Assembly (NCBI GenBank): GCA_000827495.1
Contig: KN817561.1
Span: forward strand, 62,001-126,000
DNA from: Hypholoma sublateritium FD-334 SS-4
Lineage: Eukaryota; Basidiomycota; Agaricomycetes; Agaricales; Strophariaceae
DNA: 64,000 nt
Direction: 5' to 3'
Position 1 is the first letter of the stretch. Each line of letters begins with the position of its first letter. A model generated the notes under the pieces. It did no database searches and had not been told where the DNA came from. It worked only from the letters and a program-made list of their open reading frames with translations. Position numbers and translations under genes: made by a program. Shown here piece after piece: positions 11,776-25,513 of this stretch.

Positions 11776-14305
11776 TTACAGAAGCACAGGCGTCGGACTA
11801 ACGACAGTGATTGGGTCAAGGGAACGCGCTAACGCCATGCGCGACAACGTGGGCGTCAGAGAACCGCTTCGGTTCAGCGCCAGGTCGTCCAGGCTTGATG
11901 AGCGCGAAGGTGAGTTTTGTGCATCCATACCGAGCATTTGCAGGTGATGGGGCAGGCCAGAAAGGAATTCCTCGATGTCAGACGCAGAGTGGGTTCGCGG
12001 CAATTCTACCGCATCGTCAAGCGTGGACATAGGACCGGTGAAAAAACAAAATCTGACGAAAAGAAAGTCAGGTTAGAGATCTGAAACGCTTACAAGGAGT
12101 CAAGAAAACGTACTTGTTCAGGAACTGGCGATAATGGGTATCGGGACTCATGTTCGGCTCTCCGCTGTATAGTTCTGTCGGCGACGGGGACGGCGTGCTT
12201 TCCCTGGACGACGACGGTGTCACCATGGATGGCGTTGACAAATCGCTGCTGTCGATATAGTCGAAAGCAGGGTCATTATCATCGCAACCATTCAACGGCA
12301 ATGGCAAAGGCACATCGAATTCGAGAGGCGACCGTGGCGTACCAGGCGGTGTACGCTTAAGCGATGCTGGCAGTGGAGCAGATGGAAGCGCAAGATCAAA
12401 GTACCCGCGTTGGTGGTTTCGCCCACCTGCGTACCGCGGTTGAGGCTGGAGCGGAGAACCACTCGTGTCGACGGTCAAGCGTTGTCGCCGAAGCGCATTA
12501 TCGAAGGAATCAACATCAGTCAGATCCCTGGGTGACCCCAAAGCCTTCGCAGAAACAGATATAGGCTTGCTCGGCGTCCGGCGTAATGCATACGGGTCTG
12601 AGGGGCTTGTCTGGGCCCATGGGGCTGAGCGCGCGTGCCGAGAAAGGGGGAACGACTGCGTGCGGTTATGCACAGCATGAACATGTGCATCCGGATTCCA
12701 GGAGCTTTTGAGGGACTGGGAAAAGTCGTAGCGCGAAGCAAAGGACGAGGAATTACGGAAAGACGCCATGTCTGGGTCCGCGGAAGCCGGGTACTGCTGT
12801 ACAGCCCGGGGGGAGACGGAGCTCCGAGTCGAGACGCTTGACTGTTGAACAAACGCCGGTCCAGTGCGCTGGTTAGTGTCGACAACCTTCTCCAGCTTGC
12901 TACGGAGGTCCATCATATCCGTCGAGGCTTCATCGTCGGAGAGCGTCGCCGACCGCCTCAATGTTGGCGTGTTCAACGGCTCCTCTACCTTCGTCTTGCT
13001 GAACATGACGCGATAGTTCTGCCCGCCATTGTTGTCCCACATTTCCCGACCCTCAATCGAATACCTCACCGCCAACAATAGTGTCTTGCTTTCAATGCGG
13101 GCCAGCAGGTCATTCAGTCTGATGGCGAACGAAAAGCGATCGAACTCGAGCGAAATGGAGTCCAGATACTTGCCGGTTACCTCACTCGTCGTTTGCCACG
13201 AGTCGAAGGTGAAACGGATAGCAATCCACTTCGAGAACGCCAGATTGCGGACGCGCACCTTTCCGAGGATGCTTGCGCCATCCGGGGCAAGGACCAGTTC
13301 TTCGATCGCAACGTTGTCCATATACGGCGGGACCCGAATAGGCATGTTGGTGACCTGCATGACGAGTTTCTTGCGCGTTAGCCGACGCCCATCGTGTTCC
13401 CCAGACTGATCCGTTCCGAATATAAATCGCGGGAAGTCGCTGTCCGTGCCACTCGTATCATCCGTCGGGCTGCCATCGCGCGAGACGGCGAGCGGTTTCT
13501 GCTCCGAGAGAAACAATTTGACATGCTCCAGCTTGGCGTCGAAGTGCACGGCTTTGCTCGTCGGTGTCGTAGGCTCGCTCTTGCTGGCTTGAGTGGTCGT
13601 GAATACCGAGAGGCTGCCGCTGCGGGATGAAGAGCGCGAGGATTTGAGTGAAGACTTGACTACCTGGCCGGACTTCTTGCGGACCATCCTCGCCTCCACC
13701 AATGAGTCGCAGAGAGCGGAGGCGGATTGCGACCCGAATTGGCAGGCGGCATCAGTTAATGGTGAGACATACGCGTTCTCTGAGACGCTTGGGGACGCGA
13801 CACCGCGAGACCGAAGCGAAATTCCTGGGGTATACAGAAGAGGGCGGGCCGGGGCTGACTGCGGCGCGTCGACAGCCTTCGATGGAAATACATGTTGCTG
13901 AGACGCCGATGAAACAATGGTCAACGTCGGGATTGGGGTCGACAGTTCCGGAGGGAATACAGTGCCGTTGGCGCGGATGCCTCGTACTCGCCTTGTGCGA
14001 ATTGTAGGCCGCGTTCCGTCGGAGGGACTAGAGGTCGAACTCGAATCCGAGTCATTTGTGGGAAGGGCGAGTGTCGTGACCGTTGTCGAGCTAGAGCTGG
14101 AGGCGTAGGAGGATAAAGATGATGCTGACGTGGACGACCGTATGGGAAGCGGCATAGAAGGAGAACAAGAAAGGGCGGGACGCGAGGTAGAGGTCCGGCG
14201 GGGGATGAGAGGGAGAGGTGCACCAGCAGAGTTGGCGCTGGGCGAGAACCGCCGCTCCTGCACCTGAGCCGTCCTCGAGGGCTGGATGGTCATCGTTGCA
14301 ATCAT
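11776..14305 (-). CDS. Glycogen-targeting regulatory subunit of protein phosphatase 1 (CBM21)
   Basis: There are two exons, 14305-12114 and 12052-11776, with one 61-bp intron (GTACGT...GTCAG); together they give 822 codons in frame. The N-terminal 230 residues are Ser/Thr/Pro-rich and look disordered. A PP1-docking motif of RVxF type follows (KAVHF, about residue 245). A CBM21 carbohydrate-binding domain (about 310-430) has VRVRNLAFSKWIAIRFTFD, ISLEFDRFSFAIRL and IEGREMWDNNGGQNYRV, the usual WDNN signature of glycogen-binding PP1 subunits. The C-terminal half is again Ser/Pro-rich, with many potential phosphorylation sites. By family (yeast Gac1/Pig, animal PPP1R3) it should bring PP1 to glycogen synthase and promote glycogen storage in the cytosol. 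The start chosen is the first ATG (MIATMTIQPS); a second ATG four codons on is equally usable. The carbohydrate ligand is inferred from the family. Confidence 0.88.
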
Positions 14306-17300
14306 CTAAGCCTGCTCGAAGATGTGAGAAGATGAAACTTTTTTCGAAAGATGAGGAGGGAGGCTGACTAACTTACAAATGATGGCTTACTTATGAATAC
14401 GAAGCGGGGCAAGAATGGAGGTGGGATGAATGCGCCGCGTAGTTTTTGGTACGTCCTGGGATTCCGGCGCAGACTAGTTTTGCTCAGAATATGCGGAGAG
14501 GAAAAACCTGACAAAATAGTGAGAATGGTTCGCATTTTGATATCGGCGACAACGCGTACGGGTATTTGTTCTCCTTTCGAGGCAGAGACTATGCGAGACC
14601 GGGGAGTGTGGATGGAGGAGGCTGTGGAATAAGATGAGGGTCAAGGTCAGTATAATAAAGAGGAAAAGACATACGATAGGAAGAGAACGGGGGTAGAGGC
14701 TGTGAGGGGGCGAGAGCAATGGTCCAAGTGAAGGGCCATATATTTAAAAGTCCAGCCAACCATGGGCCAAGCCTATTTTTGGCTTGTTGCCGGAGATCTT
14801 TCCTTTTTTGTCATACAGTTTCAAACCTAATCTGACCACGGTCGCCTTGTCCCTGATCTTGCTCCACGCCGCTAACGCCGGATTCTGGTGGACTCTGCTC
14901 TCGACCAACCTCGAAGCGCTTGCCTCTCGTACTCTTTACCCGTTTTCGCTTGCTATCACCTCATAATGGGTCCATTACAAGTTAGGCGCCGATACACCAA
15001 GCCCTCGACACAGCCAAAATTATCTTTTTGGTAGACTAATTGTCTATGACATCTACTTTGGGTAATTGGCGCTGTGAGGTCATATGTGATGCTGCAAGTT
15101 ATCTGCCCACCGCGAACGCGCGCTGTAACATCGAATCGTGGGTAGCATGGTCTGGTCACTTGGCTGTTTACCCCCCCGGTTAGACACACTGAATCTTAAG
15201 TTTTCATAGCCGGCTCGCTAGACTGTCTGTTTTTCCTTGGTTTGCGCTTCGCTCGTATCTATGTTTAATACCGATCTTATGCCGCACCTTTTCACCTCCC
15301 AACCACTGTCCTTTCCCTTCTCGCGCTGGGTAGCTTTTGGCAGCTTTCCGAGTTTTTCAGGGCTTCCAGGACATTGGAACCCCAGGTCCCACCTCCGAAG
15401 ATTAGGCAACCATCAGCTTTTTGGCGTGTTATGATGGATCGCTTGGGATCATCCCCGTGGTCATAGTCTCTATCATCATTATTCAATATTCGCAACGCTT
15501 CATGGCCCGGGAGGTTCCCATCATACCGTTTATACTGTCAACCAGAATGCTCCCTCCAGACGGCCAGCAGCTCCCAGTATCCATGTATTTCTCCTCTCCT
15601 ATCGAGCCATTGCATACTTAGATATGTGTTGAGCCTAATCTAACTCCGTCCGATTCGTAGATAATAATCGTGTCAAATATATCTCACGGCCCTGAAGTCA
15701 CCGCGGATGTTATGCAGGCCAACATTTTCCGCCTTCTTCTAGCAGCCTTCTTCCAGCAAATCTCCACCGGCGTCCCTCGACGTGGGCTTATTTTTCGTCT
15801 AATATATTCTTCTGACGTCGCTGGAAATAATACACATTCCAGTCATGCCTTATCGCCACCATTATCGCTGCAACCTCCGCCGCCTACGCCCGGCACCGGC
15901 CGCTGATTTGAGAATGTAGTAATTTTAGTAGCCTCCATGATCTCATGTACTACATCGAGTTCCGAGGATGAACGTGTGTCAGAAGGTCTACTTACGCATC
16001 CGTTGTCGGGGCAAAGACCAGGCTCAAAAGCCTAAAAGCTACAAAATAAATGATTTATAGGCACTTTCTCCGGTCCAGATTGTGATATTGCACATAATTG
16101 CCGCTTGATTTTACCGCGTGGACTGCCAAAGCTCACCTACCGTGTCTAGGATGTGCATGAACTGTCAGTCTGATGCATGAAAATGGAAATCAATTAATTA
16201 CTGAAGCTTTTAGCGGGTTGAGCGCATCCAGAGTCTATTACCCCGCACTTGATATGGAAGTAACAGGATTAGATATTACGCGAGTGAACTTTGACATTTC
16301 ATCGATCCACCGGGCGTCCTACGGCACGAAGAAACCTTGCTTGCGTACATGTTATCGCGTGAGATTGACATCTTTGGCGGAGCCTTTATTTTAGACCTAC
16401 TAACCGTGTGCTGCCATTATGGACGCCGCGCTCAGTGCGCGCTCCAGCCAGACCCAGAGTGAGAGGCCAGCCAACTATGGGCCGACAATAGCAATTATAA
16501 AAGATTACTTCCGCCCCTCCAATTTCAACCCGTCTACGCAGTTTGTGAAAGAAGACGCAGCCAATCATTAGGCCGCGGGGGATGGCAAGGAGCCGCGCAC
16601 AGGGTTTCCTAGGATTTAGAACCTGTGCCACTGTCCCACGCCTTTCGGTAACGTCCCCGGGCTATTCCCATCCTCCCGGTTCGACTGTGTCGGCCCAAAA
16701 ACTCTCCTATAGAAATCCGGCGCAGTAGTACCGCCAACTATCGTTGCTAATTATTTCCCTGACAATGCAAGACCCGACCGATATCCATGATGAGCGGTTC
16801 CGCCGTCATTGATGACCATTATGCGTTATCATACATACGTGATTTGATGATTGCTGTGCGTCTTTTATTATATATTTACAAGTCATGAATGTCAATTTGA
16901 CTAGCTTTTTGGAGCACGCAGTATGGGATCCCCTTTACTGCGACCTTTCTTCGTCATCTTCCTATTTATCGGAGCCGTGAAGTTTTTTTCGAAAACACCC
17001 GTTCAGTGTGGGCCTCATCTTACCATCGGCGTCGGTCACGGTCGCGATTACTAAGTTATACCCAGAGAATGTATTCTCCAAGGTCAGTGATCCATGGGCA
17101 TAAATACACCCCGGAACAGATAGATGGGCCGCTGGTACTCCGGGCTGACACTTCAGCAATGTACAAGGTATTCAACAGCGTCCACTTCGTCCCAGTGAAC
17201 AGCCAGCCAACACGACCGGCGCAAGTTAGCACTGAAATAAGTAAACCCACACTGCTATGTATGTGGATTTATAGCACGGCCTGAAGCAAAATCCGCGTCC

Positions 17301-20300
17301 TCGGGATAGAATCTGGCAGCTACAAGACCCGGCCGGTGGAAACGTCGGACATACGTCCTGAGGCAGTGGGCGCGTTCGCACGCGCGCAGCGCGCCTTCAC
17401 CGATCTTGTTTACGAGCGCTTGTTTGGCTTGTGCGTCGCCGCTGATGCGTACGGCACCTCCATTTGGCCACCAGGAACGCTGGCGCCGCCACCGGGCAAA
17501 AATTAGTCGCCGTGAAGGCGAATGCGCGCCACTAACCACGGATACTGCGCACGCCTACATGCGCCTTCCTTGCTCACGAGCATGGCGCAGCTGCTCACGG
17601 TATGTCACGAGAGAAACATAAGTACTCCGGTTATCACTCCATCGATTTGCTTGGAATTACCTATCTAATCTTGTGGCGGCGGCGGCGCCGCTCTTCACCT
17701 ATGTTCTTCCGATGGTAGAAAATATGCTTCTTCAATGCCTCTGGCCCAGCTGGGCGTTGAAGATACTATACTCTCAAGCCGGCGGAGACTGGAATCGATT
17801 CCCACCGCTTCCTGAAGCGACGCGACAGAGCGAAGCGACAGAGAAGTCGCGACCTGTCGCGACTTTAAGAGTATGGACCGTCGGCACGCTTCGCATTTCT
17901 CGAGACTTCGATGTATTCTGCTGAGAATTCTCCGCTTCACTATTCAGAAGCGGTTGCGCCGCGGTTTTGTCCGCTTTTCTTTTAATATATAGGCTGTTAG
18001 TATTACCGCGGGTTGAACAAAGTTGATCTGCATACGCGCTGTGCGCATCCAAGTCGGGCGCGCTTCTGTCGTCCGATGGTAATCGCGCAGCGCGATCCTT
18101 TCAAAATAGCGAATTTTTGGTGATTAAAATTATCGCAATGACCGCGTTGATCGCTCATACATGCATCTACTTAATTTTACATGCTTTAGTGTGTTGATTT
18201 CAACGTTCTGTTTAATTAACAAAAAACATGACGTTTGAGTTAAGTACTACTGCAGCTTCGGGTATCGCTACTAGCCGCCTGCATTTAGCATGGCCACCCA
18301 TGGGCGACATATTATGTGAAGCTAATCACTGTTCTATGGGTCGATCCTAAATCGCTTGTAATTCGCAAGGATGGGAAGTCTCATTTTTTTCCAATGTAAA
18401 CTTTCGTGCCATATTCATTTATGTATATGAGAGTTGATTGAAATCTAAAAAAGATGCAGACGGTCAGAGTATCTGGCATTCTCTATTCCCATAGATATTT
18501 TAGCTGTTTTCCTTTGGAGGATAGCGGGATTCCACCGCTTCAAATATTGGGTATTCGGACCGCAGATGCTGAGAAACAATAATAATGTTCTCGCGTAGAC
18601 AGCGTATCGTGTACTACTCCAGGAAGACAAATCTTATCTGCCGGGCCATCTATGGAAACGCCCTAAAATGATGCTTTGCGAAATCAGTACGCAGCCTCAC
18701 AGAGCCATATTAGGGATGTGAGTTATACCTGGAGACCTCCTCCACCTGCGGTGAGGTTTGGTAATGAGAAGCAATGCACGGCTATCAGAACCAATTCAGG
18801 CTGCACCGCTCTATATCCATCCGAAAGTCAGCTGTTATTGCATCTAAGATTAATATAAAGAACTGCAGAACAGTCTGTTCTAGGTCACCAGAGGCAGTCA
18901 CCAGACCCAACTCGTACATTGAGATAGGGTATCCGATAGATTTCTAACCTCCAGAGTTGGAGGCTGAAGCTGGGGAATATGAAAAGTCGGAGACCTGAGT
19001 ACTTCAGTCCTGGATTGATATAATATTAAGTATACAGCTGGTCCTGATAAAATAGCTATTATAATCACGGTATTTTTTTATTTTTAAAGAAAAACATTTG
19101 TACTCTTCGGTGGCGTACCGTATGGCGGAGTAAAACTGTACAAGTAAACTGCTGTTTAAATATTACGGTATGTTACCATGCTACTTGTATCGCACTTGAC
19201 AATAAACGATAGACCGCCTCTAATCATTGGTTGCAGGCTGATAGGGACTGTCGGACGTGGCCGGGACGATACTGGAGTCTGACAGACGACTGCCCACTGG
19301 CAACAAAACCATCGGTGAACTGTCGGATTGCACCGTAAGATTACGACAACGCAAGCTTGTACAGGCGAGTCAAACTGCAAAGTAAACTTATACACGTTCA
19401 GTAGGGTGATGCCCTCACTTCACATATTAGCGCGCACTGCGCGCTCAAATGAGCACCTTCGAGTCGCGCACCCGTGACTTAGCAATGCCTCCATTTGGTA
19501 AAAATGTTGATTTTCATGCTCGCGCATTTGGGCATGATTTATCCTCATTTGGTCTTTGAGACCGTAAAGTCTGCTATTATCATGAACTAATTATTCCTCA
19601 ATTCTTTCCAGCTGAAATATTCAATTTTTGTCCCCGCGGCCGCCTCAGGCCTCTAAAAATTACCACACGATGTAAATTTATAGCAGGGGCGTTGTTTATC
19701 ACAGTTGTAATCATTGCTATACTCGGCCGCACATTTAATTTTGACCCTGCAGGTGTTTTTTTTTACCAATAAAGCCGCTTTTGTGCTTGAATTGTTATAT
19801 TTATTTCATTCTGGGCGTACGATGAGAATCATATCGAATCGTCACATACATGACTCAATTCCCAGCAGTAAGCTATATCCTGGCAGTAACTGAGTAAGTG
19901 CTCAGTTCAGCGTTCGGCCATGTCATACTTTTATCTTCACACCAAAGTAGGACCATGCCGATTTATGGATTTGTTATCTTCAGCGGGTTACAGAGATTTG
20001 GGGGCAAACCAGCCAGAATTCTCATATAACTTAGGTTCCCTTTCAAAAATCATACCCTCATCTGATTCAAGGGCCTATAAGTGATTTCGGCGCCCTGCCA
20101 ACGCGGGCCCTGGTACCTCTTGTCTGAGACAGATTCAACTCGACTCATTTTGAATGAAGCATCAATCGATTGTCATTCCGAGCCTCACTTCATCATTTTG
20201 CGTGTGCCAGTGATAGCGATGATGGGAGCGCCCATGTCGTGCCATCGGTGTAAAGTTTGCGGTTGGCCGGGCACACTTTGCCTCTTGGATTAATATTTTT

Positions 20301-21130
20301 CCGCGCCCAATACCATGCGTGAATCAGAGTAAGAAGACCATGTGCGTATTTTCCCGAGTCGTCAAGATTTTTTTTCAGAAGTTAGTCAAAATCTGATGTT
20401 AAAGTATTGCCATATAATTAAACGCAAGTTTAGTTGAAAGCTGGCAATATTGGAGCACTCCTTTAATATTGGTACCTACGTGGGATTTCGGGAATGAACC
20501 CGTTCCTTCTCTGGTAATATATAGGTATTACGCCGACAGATGGAAACTATAGGTCGGCCATGGCTGGTAGGGGTCATGGTGAGAGGGGGATCCATTGCTT
20601 CTTCACCCACAGTGATCTTCGTCAACGAAATTAAACCAACCGGCGAAAACCCTCCTGGAAGGAGATTGGCCTTCGAATGGAAAAGAAGAGCCAAGAAGAG
20701 CTGCCCATACATGCATATACCTTTCGAGAAGCAGAACGTCAACAATGAAAGCCCCAGGTGCTTTGACTGCCATAATATTCATAGGTCATATTACGTGCAG
20801 AAGACAAGTGTACAGTCGATGTATGTAATTATATAGCAAAGGCATAATACAGCGGGATAGTCTAGTTGACGCGCATTGCCTGCAATGGGTAAGGATGGGT
20901 ATATACAATAAAAGTACAGGGAAGACATAGCAGCCAAGCTGCTGTGACCATAATAATTCCATAGTAATGGGTATAACGACAAATCCAAAGCGAAAGAGTG
21001 TGGAGAGGTAAAGAGCGACGTGGATAGCAAGAGACAGGCCTGACATATGGTTGTATCTATTATAAACCCCATAACGAAAAACACAATAAAGGAGTGAAAA
21101 AGAAGTGCTGAACTGAACGGCCGGTGCTTT
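14306..21130. other. Gene-poor stretch, no convincing coding sequence
   Basis: The first 450 bp is the likely promoter and leader of the PP1 regulator; on the minus strand it is CT-rich (14,560-14,710), with an A/T box near 14,740-14,752. Beyond it, open frames are short, lack splice support and carry no domain. The stretch holds a (GGC) run near 17,673-17,690, CG-rich short palindromes (17,820-17,864, about 18,087 and about 19,430) and AT-rich tracts. It may be decayed mobile-element DNA, but I found no transposase, reverse transcriptase or terminal repeats. Confidence 0.5.
17845..17864. repeat. Perfect 9-bp inverted repeat AGTCGCGAC-CT-GTCGCGACT
   Basis: Each arm contains GTCGCGAC, itself self-complementary. 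The palindrome follows a run of related CGCGACAGAGCGAAGCGACAGAG words from 17,819. No function can be read from it. Confidence 0.7.
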
Positions 21131-23541
21131 CTACAACGAAAGATCGTTGCCCACGAGGCTGTATTCTGGCTCAGGCTCCATATGGAGCGGGATAATTTTG
21201 CGAAGGCCAGGATAGTGCGGCGAGTGTGAGTTTTCGAGGTTCCTTAAGAGAATATCTATAAAAAGAACGAATAGTTCAATGATGGGCCCTTTCCATAAGA
21301 GGAAATTGAAACCCACCTGCTAGAGGGACAGTTCTCGTCATCTTTTGTAGTGCAGAGAGGAGCACTCGGATGCATTGGTTGAGGTAAGTGACCGCGAAAT
21401 TTAACGACGAACTGAGGCCGTTGTTTTCTATTTTCTGTTGTGCGGTGTCGAGCATGCCATGGAAGACTTTGGCGGTTGAAGACCAGCAAACCTGCGCACC
21501 GGCGGTCAGTATTCAGTAAAACAAGCCGCCAAGGGGGGCCGCAGCGGAAAGGGGAGCAGCGGGGAGGGGAACAGCGGGGACGAAATAAACTCACCGATAG
21601 CACTGGATCCAAAAGTTGGTAATCGTCATCATTAAGCTGATTGATGAGTTCGACTACACTTCGGGCACAGCGGGAGATTTTGAGGTCCATCGTGCTGTCC
21701 AGGTGAAGGTGGATCGTAGAGGCAAGGATCTGCGTTTGAACTGCGTAGAGGTCTGTATCCAATGACGGCCTCTCTGATGTGAAGAGAGATTCGCGCATCG
21801 TGTAGGGTTGAATGAGGTCCGACAAGCGCAAGAGTGCGGTGTCTGTCTGATGGCGATACGCCCATGTCGCTTCGGTCTTCGCAACGGTGTCTAAGTTAGA
21901 GTGATATTCTGAAGATTAGAGTTGAGTGAAAGCAGAGGCATATCCTAGAAACGTACTATGGATGCGTAGCGAGCGGTCAAAAACTGAGGAGGCCAGTGCC
22001 TTGAAGGCAGTGATTGACAGGTCCTTATAATAGAACTCGTCGGCCTCGTAAAGCCCATGAACAGAACTGTTTTGAACGACAGTTTCCTGAAAGATAGACA
22101 AGTGATCAGATTGTCAATATTGGCGCGTGCAACAGACAGAATCAAACATACAAATGCCGCACCATCTTCGACTGGAAGCGGGGTGCTGATGTGCCGACAC
22201 GGCGAAGTGAGCGTGGACGATGCGACACAACAGTCGTTGTTCAGGGACCAGTAATTGTTCACCATGTACAACTGCCAGAATGTTGCAGACCGCTCTGTCC
22301 AGTTAAGGGAAGCTGTGTCGAAAGTATATTCCGGATCGAAAGGAAATGTGGCGAGGGGTGAAACATGATGCAGGCCGATGTCAATGGCAATCCGCTTCGC
22401 TGCGCTAAGGTGCCGGTTTCCCTCCATGTCGCGTGCAGTGAAAAAGAAATACTGCGCAAGGAGGCACAGAGCTTGTACCATGTCTGCCGGCGGTTCTGTG
22501 CTGTGGAGGGATCGGGCCACCTCGTGTAGAGTTTGCTCTAACAGTTGGCTCTCCCATCCCGGAATCTGCGCAAAGAAACTCCCCATGAGGTAGATCGCGT
22601 TCATCAGCGCAACATTTGGCGGGGAGCTTTGATATGTGCTAGGAGACGATGATGGGTCAAAACGACTGGTGTCCGAATAGAAACAGCATTGTTTGCGATG
22701 CACGATGAATGATTCGATGCTATTTTTTGTGTCAATCAGGCACTTGCTCCCGGTGATCACGTACAAATTGAACTTACAGGACGTCGCGCATCTCCCGTGA
22801 CGTTATCGGAGAAGGACTCGTTTCTTTCAATAACCGGTCGAAGACACCATCTTGTGTTGACGTCCCCGATGACTCCGAGAACGTGCGCAGGGGCGCTACG
22901 AGTGGTGGTCCGGCAAGAGAGGCTGCCAGCGTGCCGTGTTGGCTGGACGTGCCAATAGGATGAATGAATGACCCCGAAGGCGACGCGAGGTTGACCCTAT
23001 TATCAAATTGGAAGGAAAATGGGGTTCCATCGTGAGTCGGGAACGCGTTATCGTAGTCTCGCGTACTCCATATGTTAAAATCGACCGAGTAGATAGCTGC
23101 GTTGGCGAACTGGGGATCCACAAATTCATCGGTCTGCATTCGGGGCCATGCCGCCACCGCGCTCGGCATCCCCAGCTGTTTGTGGGGGTTCGCCTCCAGC
23201 TCGAGTACACGCGCTTCGAGGGCGGCCTTTTTCTCGCGCAGCGCCTGAGTGCGGCTCTTGCGCCCGCTATCGTCGTACTTGCATTCCTGCGATCGCTTCA
23301 TTGTGCTGCATGGGGTACACACAGGACGTGTGCCGTCACATCTCTGCAAGTCCGGGGCATTTCAGCGTCGATCTTCACGGAAATCGAACTCTGCAACTCA
23401 CCAGTTTCCTTCGTCTGCATGCACAAGCCAATCTCCATGAGCCAAAACCCCCAGGCGACGATGACGACGTTGTACGCACCGACAAGATAGACAAGCAGTG
23501 CCGCGTCGCAGTATTCCGGTCTGGTCGGATTTGCGGTTCAT
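21131..23541 (-). CDS. Zn(II)2Cys6 fungal transcription factor
   Basis: This is a sequence-specific regulator acting in the nucleus. Splicing exon 1 (ATG at 23541), a 13-nt exon (23402-23414) and exon 3 gives the complete cluster: CLSCRRRKLRCDG, then RPVCTPC and SQEC, i.e. C-x2-C-x6-C-x6-C-x2-C-x8-C. A basic linker and a coiled-coil segment (EKKAALEARVLELEA) follow, as in dimerising Gal4-type factors. The middle holds the fungal_trans homology region (NAIYLMGSFFAQIPGWESQ, QALCLLAQYFFFTARDMEG, AKRIAIDIGLHH, TERSATFWQLYM). The C-terminal part (SSTAKVFHGMLDTAQQK, YLNQCIRVLLSA) is preserved through two further introns, and the stop is at 21131. Target genes are unknown. The next gene to the right is 680 bp away and constitutive in type, so context does not help. 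I see no damage. Confidence 0.9.
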
Positions 23542-23624
23542 GGTGGAAGAAGATTGACAGAAAGAATCAAAAATAACGGGTTCGGTGGGATAAGAAAAGA
23601 GTGGCAAGTGTTTGGGGTTGGGGG

Positions 23625-23632
23625 TTTATATA
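23625..23632 (-). promoter_or_regulatory. TATA box of the Zn2Cys6 gene
   Basis: TATATAAA on the minus strand, about 85 bp upstream of the ATG at 23541. Spacing fits a short 5' leader. Confidence 0.5.
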
Positions 23633-23641
23633 ACGCCGACA

Positions 23642-24220
23642 AGGACGCGTCCGGGCCAGCAGCGTGTGGTGGATCCTAGGGCAGTCCTGAGTGTTCTCGC
23701 AAAAGCTAGAACCGGGATGCGGTTTATGACACCCGGTCAAACATAGGTCATTGCGATGAGATTTGCCATGCGCCCTTTATAAGCTAGCATTTCCGATGGT
23801 GGAGTGACAAACCAAGGGAGGTAACACTTCAACACAATCAGTTGATCTCCTTTCGGCGGTCGCTTCAGTTATTTGGAGGTTTTACTACGAAGGAAACACA
23901 TGCTGCTACATAGCAATGCCACAAATTTCTGGTTGTGAGTTGAGGCAGAGCCTTGTCGCGCAAGGCCATTATAATAAGCGGGGTCGGAGAATACAAGGTA
24001 GCCAGCGGCCAGTCACCATGATGGGCTGAGGTGGTTCGGCGCCGGTAAATCCACGTTTTCATAACCGATGCAAAAATATGTGCATCAGTGGCTGGTACAA
24101 AGTATTCATTTGACAGTGATCGACATCACTCGATTTAGTTTGCGTGAAACTCTCAAGTTGCTATGAAATAAAAGTCTAGGCAGTACTGTCTCTCGACATG
24201 CAGAGTCCGTCTATGTATAC
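23642..24220. other. Intergenic stretch upstream of the Zn2Cys6 gene
   Basis: It holds the upstream region of the transcription factor and the 3' side of adenylate kinase. No coding signal or repeat is recognised. Confidence 0.45.
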
Positions 24221-25254
<1,034 letters not shown>

Positions 25255-25513
25255 AGTGAAATAGAAGAAAACAGGAGAGGGAGAAGGGAGAAACGCGGAG
25301 GACGGGACGACGGGGCACCGACTTGAACTTTGCTGAACGAAGACGGGTACCGCTTCGGCTGTCGGAGTTTGAGCGCGCGGCCCGGGGTGAGCCCGATAGT
25401 TTCCGACAGGGATGCCGCTCGGCAGGGTGTTGCCAAGCAGGGACAAAGGCTGCGCGCGGGTGGACGCGATGTGACGACGTGGAAGCTGCTCATCCCTCTC
25501 GTACTAATAGCTA
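25255..25513. promoter_or_regulatory. Short shared promoter between adenylate kinase and WBP1
   Basis: A 259-bp spacer lies between two divergent start codons of housekeeping genes. It is GC-rich (25,290-25,480) and has no TATA box in either direction, as expected for a constitutive bidirectional promoter. Co-regulation is inference. Confidence 0.5.

Noticed and set aside
16670..16700. GGTTCGA word as a tRNA B box
   Set aside because: The surrounding bases do not pair into a T-arm or acceptor stem and no A box lies at the right distance.
17255..17621. Overlapping open frames in the gene-poor stretch
   Set aside because: Frames on both strands are of similar length, contain no motif and no splice sites; they probably reflect local GC content.
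20476..20836. Open frames of about 90-98 codons left of the Zn2Cys6 gene
   Set aside because: Neither strand gives a domain or splice support; composition resembles noncoding DNA.
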